Below the pieces are notes generated by a model. It had not been told where the DNA came from. It made no database searches and worked only from the letters and a program-made list of their open reading frames with translations. Both the position numbers and the translations under genes were made by a program. From NCBI GenBank assembly GCA_016192425.1, contig JACPUE010000058.1:1-64000 (forward strand): a stretch of DNA of 64,000 bases. The letters are read 5' to 3'. Within the stretch, counting starts at the first letter, position 1. Every line of letters begins with the position of its first letter. This document shows, piece after piece, positions 48,514 to 57,639 of the stretch. This DNA comes from Burkholderiales bacterium. GTDB lineage: Bacteria; Pseudomonadota; Gammaproteobacteria; Burkholderiales; Burkholderiaceae_C.

Positions 48514-50114
48514 CAACAAATCTCAAGGTGGGCGCGCTCGTGCTGGCGGCCACGACACTGGCCGCGGGCGGCGGTTACTGGTACGGCCAGCGGCAATCCG
48601 CCGCGCACGAGGCGACGCAAGCGGTTTCGACAGTGGGTTCGGCAAGTGACAAGAAGGAGCGCAAGGTTCTGTATTACCGCAATCCGATGGGGTTGCCCGA
48701 TACCTCACCCACGCCCAAGAAGGACCCGATGGGGATGGACTACATCGCGGTCTATGAAGGCGAGCAAGAGCCGGATGCTGGGAGCGCCCATCAGATCAAG
48801 ATCAGCACCGACAAGGTCCAGAAGCTCGGGGTTCGTGTCGAGGCCGCCAGTTTGCGCTCCCTGGACAAGATGGTGCGCGCCGCAGGCCGCGTGGAACCCG
48901 ACGAGCGCCTGACCTACGCCATCACGCCCAAGTTCGAGGGCTATGTGGAACGCCTGCATGTCAATGCGACCGGACAGGCCGTGGGCAAGGGCCAGCCCTT
49001 GTTCGAGGTCTACAGCCCGGAGCTGGTGTCGGCGCAGCGCGAATACGCCATCGCCGCCCAGGGGGTCGATGCCTTGAAAGGCGCCAGCGAGGAAACGCAG
49101 AACGGCATGCGCCAGCTCGCCGAATCCAGCCTGACGCGCCTGCGCAACTGGGATATTTCGGACGAACAGGTGAAGGCGCTGGCCCAGTCGAGCGCGGCGC
49201 GCCGCACGCTCACGTTCCGCTCGCCGGTGGCGGGTATCGTGACCGAAAAGAAGGCCGTGCAAGGCATGCGCTTCATGCCGGGCGACGCGCTCTACCAGGT
49301 CACCAATCTATCGTCCGTGTGGGTGATCGCCGATGTGTTCGAGCAGGACATCGGCCTGGTCAAGCCCGGCGCGAAGGCATCGGTTCGCATCAATGCCTAC
49401 CCCGACAAGGTGTTCACCGGCTCCATCACCTACGTCTATCCCACGCTCACGGCGGAAACCCGCACCGTGCCCGTGCGGGTGGAATTGGCCAATCCAGGCG
49501 GACTGCTGAAGCCGGGCATGTTTGCCCAGGTGGAACTGCCCGCCACCTCGAAGGGGTCTGTCCTGACCGTGCCGGCGTCGGCCGTCATCGACAGCGGCAC
49601 GCGCCAGATCGTGCTGGTGCAACTCCAGGAGGGCCGTTTCGAGCCCCGTGACGTGAAGGTCGGTGCCCGCAGCGAGGACCGCATCGAAATCATCGAGGGC
49701 GTGCGGGATGGCGAGATGGTGGTGGTGGCCGCCAACTTCCTCATCGATGCGGAAAGCAATCTCAAGGCTGCCGTCGGGAGCCTGGGACATGCAGGACACG
49801 GTGCGCAAATCCCCACGGAGGGTTCCACCAGTACCCAGGCCGTCACCGGCGTGGGCCACCAGGCCGAAGGCACGGTGGAGGAGGTTGACACCAAAACCTC
49901 CACGGTCACCCTGGCGCATGGCCCGGTGGCCAGCCTCAAATGGCCGGCCATGTCCATGGAGTTCAAGGTCGCCAACAGCGGCTTGCTGAAAGAGCTCAAG
50001 CCCGGCGCAGCGGTGGCATTCGAGTTTCTCGAACGCGGTCAGGGCGAATGGGTGATTACCGCCGTCAAGCCTCTGGGCAAGGCTGCGGCTAACCCTCACG
50101 CCGGCCACAACTGA
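48510..50114 (+). CDS. cusB: CusB-type adaptor fused to a CusF-like metal chaperone domain
   Basis: 534 aa. After the signal/anchor, a heavy-metal-binding motif (YYRNPMGLPDTSPTPKKDPM, GMDYIAVYEG) precedes the barrel-sandwich and membrane-proximal domains of an RND adaptor (GYVERLHVNATGQAV, RSPVAGIVTEK). The C-terminal 90 residues resemble CusF: VTLAHGPVASLKWPAMSMEF holds the His, Trp and two Met metal ligands. So the adaptor and the periplasmic chaperone are one polypeptide. A histidine tail (NPHAGHN) closes it. GTG start interlocks with cusC. Confidence 0.88.
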   Translation: MTTNLKVGALVLAATTLAAGGGYWYGQRQSAAHEATQAVSTVGSASDKKERKVLYYRNPMGLPDTSPTPKKDPMGMDYIAVYEGEQEPDAGSAHQIKISTDKVQKLGVRVEAASLRSLDKMVRAAGRVEPDERLTYAITPKFEGYVERLHVNATGQAVGKGQPLFEVYSPELVSAQREYAIAAQGVDALKGASEETQNGMRQLAESSLTRLRNWDISDEQVKALAQSSAARRTLTFRSPVAGIVTEKKAVQGMRFMPGDALYQVTNLSSVWVIADVFEQDIGLVKPGAKASVRINAYPDKVFTGSITYVYPTLTAETRTVPVRVELANPGGLLKPGMFAQVELPATSKGSVLTVPASAVIDSGTRQIVLVQLQEGRFEPRDVKVGARSEDRIEIIEGVRDGEMVVVAANFLIDAESNLKAAVGSLGHAGHGAQIPTEGSTSTQAVTGVGHQAEGTVEEVDTKTSTVTLAHGPVASLKWPAMSMEFKVANSGLLKELKPGAAVAFEFLERGQGEWVITAVKPLGKAAANPHAGHN

Positions 50115-50129
50115 TTTTCGGGAGACACC

Positions 50130-53100
50130 ATGCTTGCGAAGATCATTGACTGGTCGGGGAGAAACCGTTTCCTGGTGCTGCTGGCGACCCTGTTCGTCAT
50201 CGTCGGCGGTGTCTATGCCGTGCTCAAGACGCCGCTGGACGCGCTGCCGGACTTGTCGGACGTACAGGTCATCGTCTACACCGAATACCCGGGCCAGGCC
50301 CCGCAGGTGGTCGAGGACCAGGTCACGTACCCGCTGACCACCTCCATGCTGTCGGTCCCCAAGTCCAAGGTGGTGCGCGGCTTCTCCTTCTTCGGCGCCT
50401 CGTTCGTCTACATCATTTTCGAGGACGGCACCGACATCTACTGGGCCCGCTCGCGCGTGCTCGAATACCTCAACTTCGCCGCCGGGCGCATGCCCAAGGG
50501 CGTGACGCCGCAGATCGGGCCAGACGCCACCGGCGTGGGCTGGGTCTACCAGTATGCGCTGCTGGCCAAGGACAAGACCCTGGCCGAGCTGCGCACGCTG
50601 CAGGATTGGTACCTGCGCTACCAGCTCACCAAGGCCCATGGCGTGGCCGAGGTGGCGTCGATCGGCGGCTTCGTGCAGACCTACCAGATCACCGTCGACC
50701 CGGTGAAGCTGCGCGCCTACGGTATTCCCTTGGCCAAGGTGTCGCAGGTGGTGCGCGACTCCAACCGAGACGTGGGCGGCCGCGTGGTGGAGATGGCCGA
50801 GACCGAGTACATGGTGCGCGGCAAGGGCTACCTGCGCGGCGTTGGCGACATCGAGAACCTGGTGGTCAAGGCCGACAAGGGCACGCCGGTTCTCATCCGT
50901 GACATCGCCCGCGTGGAGTTGGCGCCCGACGAGCGCCGGGGTCTGACGGAGCTCAATGGCGAGGGCGAGGTGGTCTCGGGCATCGCCATGGCGCGCTACG
51001 GCCAGAACGCGCTGGAAGTGATTCACAACCTGAAGGAGAAGATCGCCGAGGTGTCGACCGGCCTGCCGCAGGGTGTCACCATCGAGGCGGTGTACGACCG
51101 CTCCGACCTGATTCACCGCGCGATTGAAACGCTCAAGCGCACACTGATCGAAGAAAGCCTGATCGTCGCGCTGGTCTGCGTGGTCTTTCTGATGCATGTG
51201 CGCTCAGCCTTGGTGGCGATCCTGATGCTCCCGGTGGGGGTGCTGATCGCCTTCATCTCCATGCGCCTCCTGGGCATGAACTCCAACCTGATGAGCCTGG
51301 GGGGCATCGCCATTGCCATCGGTGCCATGGTGGACGCGGCCATCGTCATGATCGAGAACGCCCACAAGCACCTGGAGCGCCTGCCCGAGGAGCACACCAA
51401 CACCGATCGCGTGGAAGCCATGATTGCCGCCTGCAAGGAGGTGGGCCCGGCTTTGTTCTTCTCGCTGCTCATCATCACCGTGTCCTTCCTGCCGGTGTTC
51501 ACGCTGGAGTCGCAGGAAGGCCGCCTGTTCTCGCCACTGGCCTATACCAAAACCTTTGCCATGGCCGGTGCCGCGCTACTGTCGGTGACGCTGGTGCCCG
51601 TGCTGATGATGCTGTTCATCCGTGGGCGCATCATGCCGGAGGCACGCAACCCGGTGAACCGGTTCCTCATCTGGATCTACCGTCCCATCATCGCCGCCGT
51701 GATGCGGTGGAAGAAACTGACGGTTGCCACGTCGATCATCGTGCTGGGCGTGTCGTTCTACCCCGCCAGCCAGCTCGGCTCGGAGTTCATGCCCACGCTC
51801 AACGAAGGCACGCTGCTGTACATGCCCGCGTCGCTGCCCGGGATGTCCATCACCAAGGCGGCCGAGCTGATGCAGACGCAGAACAAGATCATCAAGAGCT
51901 TCCCCGAGGTGGCGTCGGTGTACGGCAAAGCCGGGCGCGCCAACACGGCCACGGACCCGGCACCGACCGAGATGTTCGAAACCGTCATCAACCTCAAGCC
52001 GGAGTCCGAGTGGCGCACGGGCATGACGATCGACAAGCTGATCGCGGAGTTGGACCAGGCACTGCAGTTTCCTGGCGTGTCCAACGCCTGGACCATGCCC
52101 ATCAAGGCCCGCATCGACATGCTTTCCACCGGCATCCGCACGCCCATTGGCATCAAGGTCTTCGGCAAGGACCTGGGCGAGATGGAGCGCCTGGCGCGCG
52201 AGATCGAGACCGTGGTCAAGCAGGTGCCCGGAACGACCTCGGCGTTCGCGGAACGCATCACCGGGGGCTTTTACCTCAATATCGAACCCGACCGGGCGCA
52301 ACTGGCACGCTACGGCCTGGGGGTAGGAGAGCTGCAGGATGTCATTGGCACGGCCCTGGGCGGCGAAATGGTGACCACCACGGTGGAAGGCCGCGAGCGC
52401 TTTGGCGTGACGGTGCGCTACCCGCGCGAGCTGCGCGCCGACCCGCAGCAGATCGCCCGTGAAGTGCTGGTGCCCACCATGGACGGCGCCATGGTCCCGC
52501 TGGGACAGGTGGCGCGCGTGGAAGTCGCCAAGGGGGCACCCGGCATCCGTACCGAAAACGCGCTGCTGTCGGCCTATATCTTTGTCGACATCCGGGACCG
52601 CGACATCGGCGGTTATGTGGCCGACGCGCGCAAGGCCGTGAACGAGCAAGTTCAGTTCCCGCCCGGCTACTACGCCACCTGGAGCGGCCAGTTCGAATCC
52701 ATGGAGCGCGCGGTGCAGAAGATGAAGGTCGTCATCCCGGTCACCTTGCTCATCATCTTCCTGCTGCTGTACCTGAACTTCAAGCGCCTGACCGAAACCT
52801 TGATCGTCATGCTGTCGGTGCCGTTTGCCCTTGTGGGGGGCATCTGGCTTATGTGGTGGCTGGGCTACAACATGTCGGTGGCTGTCGCGGTGGGCTTCAT
52901 CGCACTGGCCGGGGTGGCAGCAGAGACGGGCGTCATCATGCTGATCTACCTCGACCATGCCTGGGAAGAGATTCAGGCCCGGCGCCGATCGGAAAACAAG
53001 GAGCCTGGCGTGGCCGATCTCTACGAAGCCATCATGGAAGGCGCGGTCGAGCGGGTGCGCCCCAAGATGATGACCGTGGTCGCCATCATGGCGGGCCTGC

Positions 53101-53261
53101 TGCCCATCCTGTGGGGGACGGGCACGGGCTCGGAAGTGATGAGTCGTATCGCTGCCCCGATGGTGGGCGGGATGATTTCTTCGACCGTGCTCACGCTGGC
53201 GGTGATTCCGGCGATCTACGGCCTGGTCAAACAATGGAAACTAAAAAGCGTGGTGGCCTAA
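50130..53261 (+). CDS. cusA: CusA-type heavy-metal efflux RND transporter
   Basis: 1043 aa, full length, twelve membrane segments and two large periplasmic loops. Heavy-metal RND signatures: YTEYPGQAPQVVEDQVTYPL near the start, the proton relay region GGIAIAIGAMVDAAIVMIEN, and methionines in EFMPTLNEGTLLYMP and ARIDMLSTGIRTPIG that correspond to the copper/silver methionine path of CusA. It pumps Cu(I)/Ag(I) from the periplasm through CusB and CusC. Confidence 0.93.
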   Translation: MLAKIIDWSGRNRFLVLLATLFVIVGGVYAVLKTPLDALPDLSDVQVIVYTEYPGQAPQVVEDQVTYPLTTSMLSVPKSKVVRGFSFFGASFVYIIFEDGTDIYWARSRVLEYLNFAAGRMPKGVTPQIGPDATGVGWVYQYALLAKDKTLAELRTLQDWYLRYQLTKAHGVAEVASIGGFVQTYQITVDPVKLRAYGIPLAKVSQVVRDSNRDVGGRVVEMAETEYMVRGKGYLRGVGDIENLVVKADKGTPVLIRDIARVELAPDERRGLTELNGEGEVVSGIAMARYGQNALEVIHNLKEKIAEVSTGLPQGVTIEAVYDRSDLIHRAIETLKRTLIEESLIVALVCVVFLMHVRSALVAILMLPVGVLIAFISMRLLGMNSNLMSLGGIAIAIGAMVDAAIVMIENAHKHLERLPEEHTNTDRVEAMIAACKEVGPALFFSLLIITVSFLPVFTLESQEGRLFSPLAYTKTFAMAGAALLSVTLVPVLMMLFIRGRIMPEARNPVNRFLIWIYRPIIAAVMRWKKLTVATSIIVLGVSFYPASQLGSEFMPTLNEGTLLYMPASLPGMSITKAAELMQTQNKIIKSFPEVASVYGKAGRANTATDPAPTEMFETVINLKPESEWRTGMTIDKLIAELDQALQFPGVSNAWTMPIKARIDMLSTGIRTPIGIKVFGKDLGEMERLAREIETVVKQVPGTTSAFAERITGGFYLNIEPDRAQLARYGLGVGELQDVIGTALGGEMVTTTVEGRERFGVTVRYPRELRADPQQIAREVLVPTMDGAMVPLGQVARVEVAKGAPGIRTENALLSAYIFVDIRDRDIGGYVADARKAVNEQVQFPPGYYATWSGQFESMERAVQKMKVVIPVTLLIIFLLLYLNFKRLTETLIVMLSVPFALVGGIWLMWWLGYNMSVAVAVGFIALAGVAAETGVIMLIYLDHAWEEIQARRRSENKEPGVADLYEAIMEGAVERVRPKMMTVVAIMAGLLPILWGTGTGSEVMSRIAAPMVGGMISSTVLTLAVIPAIYGLVKQWKLKSVVA

Positions 53262-53557
53262 TTCCGTCAAATACTTGAGGCTTCTCTCATCTGTTACCTG
53301 ATGGAGGGAGCATGTAGACGACGACTCTGATGGCTCCGGTCAATCTCCATGCGATTGGTGCGGGGCATTCGAGCCTATGCGCGTCATGACGGACAGATCA
53401 CCCGATTCGGTGCAGCGCATACCGGGTACATCGGCGATGTCTGTGTCGGACGTCGACGCCGAGCGCTGCACATTGTTCGCTAGCTGCGGGTAATAGACGG
53501 TAATCTAACGATGCGAGGGCGCATCCTATAAAGCCCTCAACTCGGTGGGAGACCATC
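53262..53557. other. Gap between cusA and a recombinase pseudogene
   Basis: No convincing gene. The final part, CTCGGTGGGAGACCATC, is the leader and ribosome-binding site of the recombinase pseudogene. No terminator with a T-tract is evident after cusA. This is a likely boundary between island modules. Confidence 0.4.
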
Positions 53558-54180
53558 ATGAAAACCGCAGGTAATGCCGATCATCGCGAGCCGTGGAACA
53601 AGGGAAAGATCGTCGGGCAAAAGGCACCTTTTAAGCTGAAGGACATTTGGGCGCTGCATGTCCGCCTCCAGATTGAAGGTCGGGTGCGTGAGCTGCACTG
53701 TTCAACCTAGGCATCGACAGCAAGCTGCGCGCATGCGACCTTGTGGCCCTCAAGGTCCGGGACGTGTGCCATGGAGATCAGATGGCCACACGTGTCATCG
53801 TCATGCAGAGCAAGACTCAGCGTCCGGTGCAATTCGAAATCACACAGACCACCCGAGACGCCCTGCAGACGTGGATCAAACAGGCCGGGCTGAAGTCAGA
53901 ACAATTCCTGTTTCCAAGCAGGCTCCACGATTCACCTCATCTTGAAACCCGACAGTACGCCAGAATTCTTGGGCATTGGGTCGACGACCTTGGACTGGAC
54001 CGCGCGGACTACGGCACACACTCCATGCGAAGGACCAAGGCAACGCTGATTTACCGACGAACAAAGAATCTGCGCGCAGTGCAATTGCTCCTTGGGCACT
54101 CAAAGCTGGAATCAACGGTCAGGTACCTTGGCATCGAGGTTGATGATGCCCTGGAGATTTCCGAGCAAACGGAAATTTAA
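53558..54180 (+). pseudogene. Tyrosine recombinase with a one-base frameshift
   Basis: Frame 1 begins at ATG 53558 with MKTAGNADHREPWNKGKIVG and runs through IWALHVRLQIEGRVREL. It then reaches TAG at 53708. Inserting one G after 53695 restores RELALFNLGIDSKLRACD and joins it to the downstream frame. That frame carries GTHSMRRTKATLIYRR and LLLGHSKLESTVRYLG (catalytic R, H and Y) to 54180. The intact family is about 207 aa, matching this length. A one-base deletion has therefore inactivated it. Confidence 0.82.
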
Positions 54181-54224
54181 GGGCAGTCGCCGCAATCGAT
54201 GAGACGAAAGCGCTAGCTGCCAAT

Positions 54225-54251
54225 GACCGGCTGCTTCTGGAGCAGCCGGTC
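54225..54251 (+). terminator. Strong hairpin downstream of the recombinase pseudogene
   Basis: A perfect 10-bp stem GACCGGCTGC/GCAGCCGGTC with a 7-nt loop. No T-tract follows, so it could be a weak terminator or a recombination-associated structure. The rest of 54181-54384 has no recognisable gene. Confidence 0.45.
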
Positions 54252-54384
54252 GTTCGAGTCTCAACTCCGAGCGGCTGCAATCAGCCTGAAGCTGACCAAG
54301 CAAACTAGAGTACCTGTGTGATCGACAACCGCCTGAAGCGGAGATCCTGTGGGGATCGCTACAGGGCCGATGCCCAGATGCAAT

Positions 54385-54633
54385 TCAGTCGGAGACAGAA
54401 GCGGGAGGTTCGTCGGACCTAACATGCTCCATCAGGTCTTCGACGCGGCAAGCGAAGTACTCACAAAGCTTGTCGATCGTCTCGGTTCCAGTTCCATAAC
54501 CCTTCTGGTTGAGGATCTTGGACAGCGTCATCCTGTTCAAACCGGTTGCTGCAGCTATCTCGCTGACGGTGATACGACGCGCATCAGCGAACTGTTTTTT
54601 CTCAATCATCTCGCCTAGCTTGAACCTGATCAT
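54385..54633 (-). CDS. Xre-family regulator of the integrase module
   Basis: 82 aa, MIRFKLGEMIEKKQFADARR, then a helix-turn-helix VSEIAAATGLNRMTLSKILN and a Cro/CI-like tail DKLCEYFACRVEDLMEH. It is divergent from the excisionase and integrase genes. The gap carries a 30-bp inverted repeat that is probably its operator. Confidence 0.75.
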   Translation of the reverse strand: MIRFKLGEMIEKKQFADARRITVSEIAAATGLNRMTLSKILNQKGYGTGTETIDKLCEYFACRVEDLMEHVRSDEPPASVSD

Positions 54634-54708
54634 GGGAGTAAAAAATGGCGAATGATAAAAAAAAGCATCAAATGACTTGAAAATTGTGTTTGCTTGTGTA
54701 TCATCGGG

Positions 54709-54738
54709 ATCAAGTGATAAATATTTTTATCGCTTGAT
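54709..54738. promoter_or_regulatory. Operator-like 30-bp inverted repeat of the integrase module
   Basis: ATCAAGTGATAAA and TTTATCGCTTGAT flank a 4-bp centre; the arms match at 12 of 13 positions. A related smaller dyad TCAA-N5-TTGA lies at 54668-54680. Both sit in the AT-rich gap between the Xre regulator and the excisionase-like gene. Confidence 0.65.
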
Positions 54739-54761
54739 GTAAAGATTCTACAGGAGCAACC

Positions 54762-55010
54762 ATGAATGAGCAGACCTACCTCACTACAGATGAATTGTCG
54801 TCAAGGATCAAGTATGACGTTCGGACAATCCGAGAACGTCTCAAAGACAGCGTGCTGATGGAGGGGGTGCACTATGTGCGACCGTTCGGTGGCAGAAAGA
54901 TCTTGTTTGTGTGGGAGACCATTGAACGTGACATGAAGGTCGCCTCGACCCTGTTGCCAGTTGGCATGAATGCAATCCCGATGGCCAATGGAGCAGTTCT
55001 CCATGGCTAA
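54762..55010 (+). CDS. Excisionase-like DNA-binding protein
   Basis: 82 aa: YLTTDELSSRIKYDVRTIRE, then RLKDSVLMEGVHYVRPFGGR. This is the winged-helix pattern of excisionases and AlpA-type regulators. ATG at 54762 follows CAGGAGCAACC. It overlaps the integrase start by 8 bp, so the two are co-translated. Confidence 0.7.
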   Translation: MNEQTYLTTDELSSRIKYDVRTIRERLKDSVLMEGVHYVRPFGGRKILFVWETIERDMKVASTLLPVGMNAIPMANGAVLHG

Positions 55011-56460
55011 GGTCACAGTCAGAAATGAAACCGGCAAGTTGGTGATGGACTTCACCTATCGCAATGTTCGTTGCCGTGAGCAGACAGCATTGCCTGACAC
55101 GCTGCAAAACCGAAAGCGGGTGGAGGTCGTTCTGGAAAAGATCAAGAAGGCGCTGAGGAATGGCACCTTCAAGTACCGCGATTACTTTCCTGAGAGCGCA
55201 CTAGCATCGCGCTTCGATCCAGCGGCTGCAGTCGACGTGGGCAAGTCGATGCAGTCACCTGTCAATAGCTCTTCCCCACATTTTCAAGACTTCGCAAGAC
55301 AGTGGTTTAAAGAGCACGAGATCGAATGGCGACGCAGCCATATCCGATCCCTGCGCTCCACCTTGGACGGTCGCCTGATCCCTCACTTCGGACAAAAGGT
55401 GGTCAGCAGCATCACCAAATCCGACATCCTTGCCTATCGCGCCACACTCGCCAAAGTAAAAGGTCGCGGAGACAAGGAAGGACTCTCACCCAAACGGATC
55501 AACGAGATCATTGGCACGCTTTGCCAGATCATTGACGAAGCCGCCGACCGATTCGAGTTTACGACGCCCACAACCAACATCAAACGACTGCGTGTGCGCA
55601 AGGTCGATGTGGATCCGTTCAGCCTGCAGGATGTACAGAGCATCCTGGCGACCGTCCGTGCGGACTATCGCAACTATTTCACCGTGCGCTTTTTCACCGG
55701 CATGCGCACTGGAGAAGTCCATGGCCTCAAATGGCGCTACGTCGATTTCGAGCACCGCTTGATTCGGGTCCGGGAAACCGTCGTCCTTGGAGAGGATGAA
55801 TACACCAAGACCGACGGCAGCCAACGCGACATCCAGATGAGCCAGCCGGTCGTCGAGGCCCTCGCCAAGCAGTACGAGGTGACGGGACAACTGTCCGACT
55901 ACGTGTTCTGCAACCTGATGGGCGCGCCGTTGGATAACAAGAACTTCACGGACCGCATCTGGTATCCATTGCTGCGCCATTTGGGCATGACTGAACGCAG
56001 GCCTTACCAGATGCGCCACACCGCGGCCACCTTGTGGCTGGCTTCCGGTGAGGCTCCTGAATGGATCGCACGCCAGCTCGGCCACACCTCAACAGAAATG
56101 CTGTTCAGGGTCTACAGCCGGTATGTGCCCAACCTCACGCGCCAGGACGGCTCGGCCATGGAGCGACTGCTGGCCAGTCGGCTTGCCACTGGCCAGGTGT
56201 TGCGCATGGACAGCGCAAATCTGCAGCAAGTGGGCAGCAGCAACCTGTTTGCAGAAACGGCAGCCGGTGACTTGCCGCCCATGCCCGTGCCCAAGCCACG
56301 AGGCCTTGCGCACTTGGGTATTGACGGAGCGCGTGCGCGCTGGTCAAGCACATCACAAGACATCACCCTGCCTGAAGGACGGGCGGGAGAGGACCCACAG
56401 CCCCCGCCCTGGGTTGAGATGCACGCTCGCATGACGTCGCCCCACCAAATGCACGTCTGA
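55003..56460 (+). CDS. Tyrosine integrase
   Basis: 485 aa. The N-terminal arm-binding region (VTVRNETGKLVMDFTYRN) is followed by a SAM-like domain (FARQWFKEHEIEWRRSHIRS). The catalytic domain has R in FFTGMRTGEVHGLKW, H-x-x-R in YQMRHTAATLWLASGE, the second H in QLGHTSTEMLF and the nucleophile Y in RVYSRYV. All catalytic residues are present. It is probably the integrase of the element carrying the following genes. ATG 55003 is chosen at the excisionase overlap. Confidence 0.88.
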   Translation: MAKVTVRNETGKLVMDFTYRNVRCREQTALPDTLQNRKRVEVVLEKIKKALRNGTFKYRDYFPESALASRFDPAAAVDVGKSMQSPVNSSSPHFQDFARQWFKEHEIEWRRSHIRSLRSTLDGRLIPHFGQKVVSSITKSDILAYRATLAKVKGRGDKEGLSPKRINEIIGTLCQIIDEAADRFEFTTPTTNIKRLRVRKVDVDPFSLQDVQSILATVRADYRNYFTVRFFTGMRTGEVHGLKWRYVDFEHRLIRVRETVVLGEDEYTKTDGSQRDIQMSQPVVEALAKQYEVTGQLSDYVFCNLMGAPLDNKNFTDRIWYPLLRHLGMTERRPYQMRHTAATLWLASGEAPEWIARQLGHTSTEMLFRVYSRYVPNLTRQDGSAMERLLASRLATGQVLRMDSANLQQVGSSNLFAETAAGDLPPMPVPKPRGLAHLGIDGARARWSSTSQDITLPEGRAGEDPQPPPWVEMHARMTSPHQMHV

Positions 56461-56582
56461 GCTTGCGCTAAGCCACCGTCGACACACCCATAGCCGCTGC
56501 TCCAGGCAGCGGTCTGGGCGGAGCCTTGCCGACGCTGGCCCGGCTACCTCATTCACCTTCAGTCTTCAAACGCCAGGAAACC

Positions 56583-57212
56583 ATGAACCCCATCTCTGTG
56601 CGCCGATATTCCCGAGCCCCATGTTTCGAGAGCTGTGACGTGCCACCGGCACCAGCGGCTCCACAGAACAGGTCGTTGACCTCCAGACTTGAGCAAATTC
56701 ATGGAGTCGCAAACCTGCTCGATCACCTGCCAGCCTGCGCCAACAAGAGTCTTCGTAGCTTTGTCGCAGAAGTGTTCGACAAGGCACTTCTTGCGGCGTA
56801 CTCCATACCGGCGAGGGGCGCCTGGGCGCCCGAGTGTTGCCAATCTGCAGAACATTCCCTGCTCGACTGGAGCCTTCAGATGTCCAAACGCGCCCGACGG
56901 TATCCGGCCCTGCACGCATGGGAGCGGGATGTGGCAGTCGCAGCCGCTTTGGTCGCTCCGTGTGGACTGGCGGGCTACCTGCATGACCATCCCGACCGAG
57001 ACCCTGTGCTCAGCCTGAACAGCGAGGAACGCGAAGAAATTGTCGCGCGGCGCCTTGTGATCCTCGACGCCCCCTTGCGCCGCTTGCGATCACGTGATGC
57101 CGAATGCGGCAGCACGTTGGGCGCAGTGCTCGACGTCAGTGGAGACGAAGAGCTCGACCGCCAGCAAGTCGCGCGCATCACCGCCGCCATCGGCTTCATG
57201 GCAATCCTCTGA
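56583..57212 (+). CDS. Unknown mobile-element protein (209 aa)
   Basis: No recognised family. Its helical segment SLRSFVAEVFDKALLAAYSI is loosely like ALVPFVTTVFALDELVSAYL in the gene at 57632-58228, so the two may be distant paralogs. It also has WERDVAVAAALVAPCGLAGY. ATG 56583 follows CAGGAAACC. It begins a rightward run of five genes behind the integrase. Confidence 0.55.
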   Translation: MNPISVRRYSRAPCFESCDVPPAPAAPQNRSLTSRLEQIHGVANLLDHLPACANKSLRSFVAEVFDKALLAAYSIPARGAWAPECCQSAEHSLLDWSLQMSKRARRYPALHAWERDVAVAAALVAPCGLAGYLHDHPDRDPVLSLNSEEREEIVARRLVILDAPLRRLRSRDAECGSTLGAVLDVSGDEELDRQQVARITAAIGFMAIL

Positions 57213-57252
57213 CTATGCGCCCCACACGCTGAACAACTAGACCCCTACATCC

Positions 57253-57639
57253 ATGAAACCCACATCCAATCCAATATCCAAGAACGCCTCTTCCGCTGGC
57301 TCCACCCCTACCCACTTTGTGCAGGAGCACAAGGGCCTGTGTATCTTGGCGTTACCAGCAAGCTTTCGCAAAGCGGTCCCCGCAGAGCGTTGGAATGAGA
57401 TCCATCGTGAACTGCATGCCCAAGTGCTGGAACTCATTGATCGACTGCCCGCCGCAGTGCACTTCGTCGAGCTGCCCCTGTGCGTAGCCCAGATCACCGG
57501 CGACATAGACCCGGCAGAAATCGGTCAGCGGTTGACTCAAGAGGACTTCATCCTCGAGCCCCGCGGGCGGACGGGAGAAACCAGCAGCCGTGCGACCACC
57601 CGCAGGGCAGCCTCCAAGAAAGGAGCCTCCCGTGCGTAA
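57253..57639 (+). CDS. Unknown mobile-element protein (128 aa)
   Basis: A soluble protein with HFVQEHKGLCILALPASFRK and a basic, serine- and alanine-rich tail (RATTRRAASKKGASRA) typical of a flexible nucleic-acid-binding end. No family recognised. Its stop overlaps the next gene's GTG start by 8 bp. Confidence 0.5.
   Translation: MKPTSNPISKNASSAGSTPTHFVQEHKGLCILALPASFRKAVPAERWNEIHRELHAQVLELIDRLPAAVHFVELPLCVAQITGDIDPAEIGQRLTQEDFILEPRGRTGETSSRATTRRAASKKGASRA

Noticed and set aside
51576-53234. 552-codon minus-strand frame opposite cusA
   Set aside because: Shadow frame with no recognisable domain.
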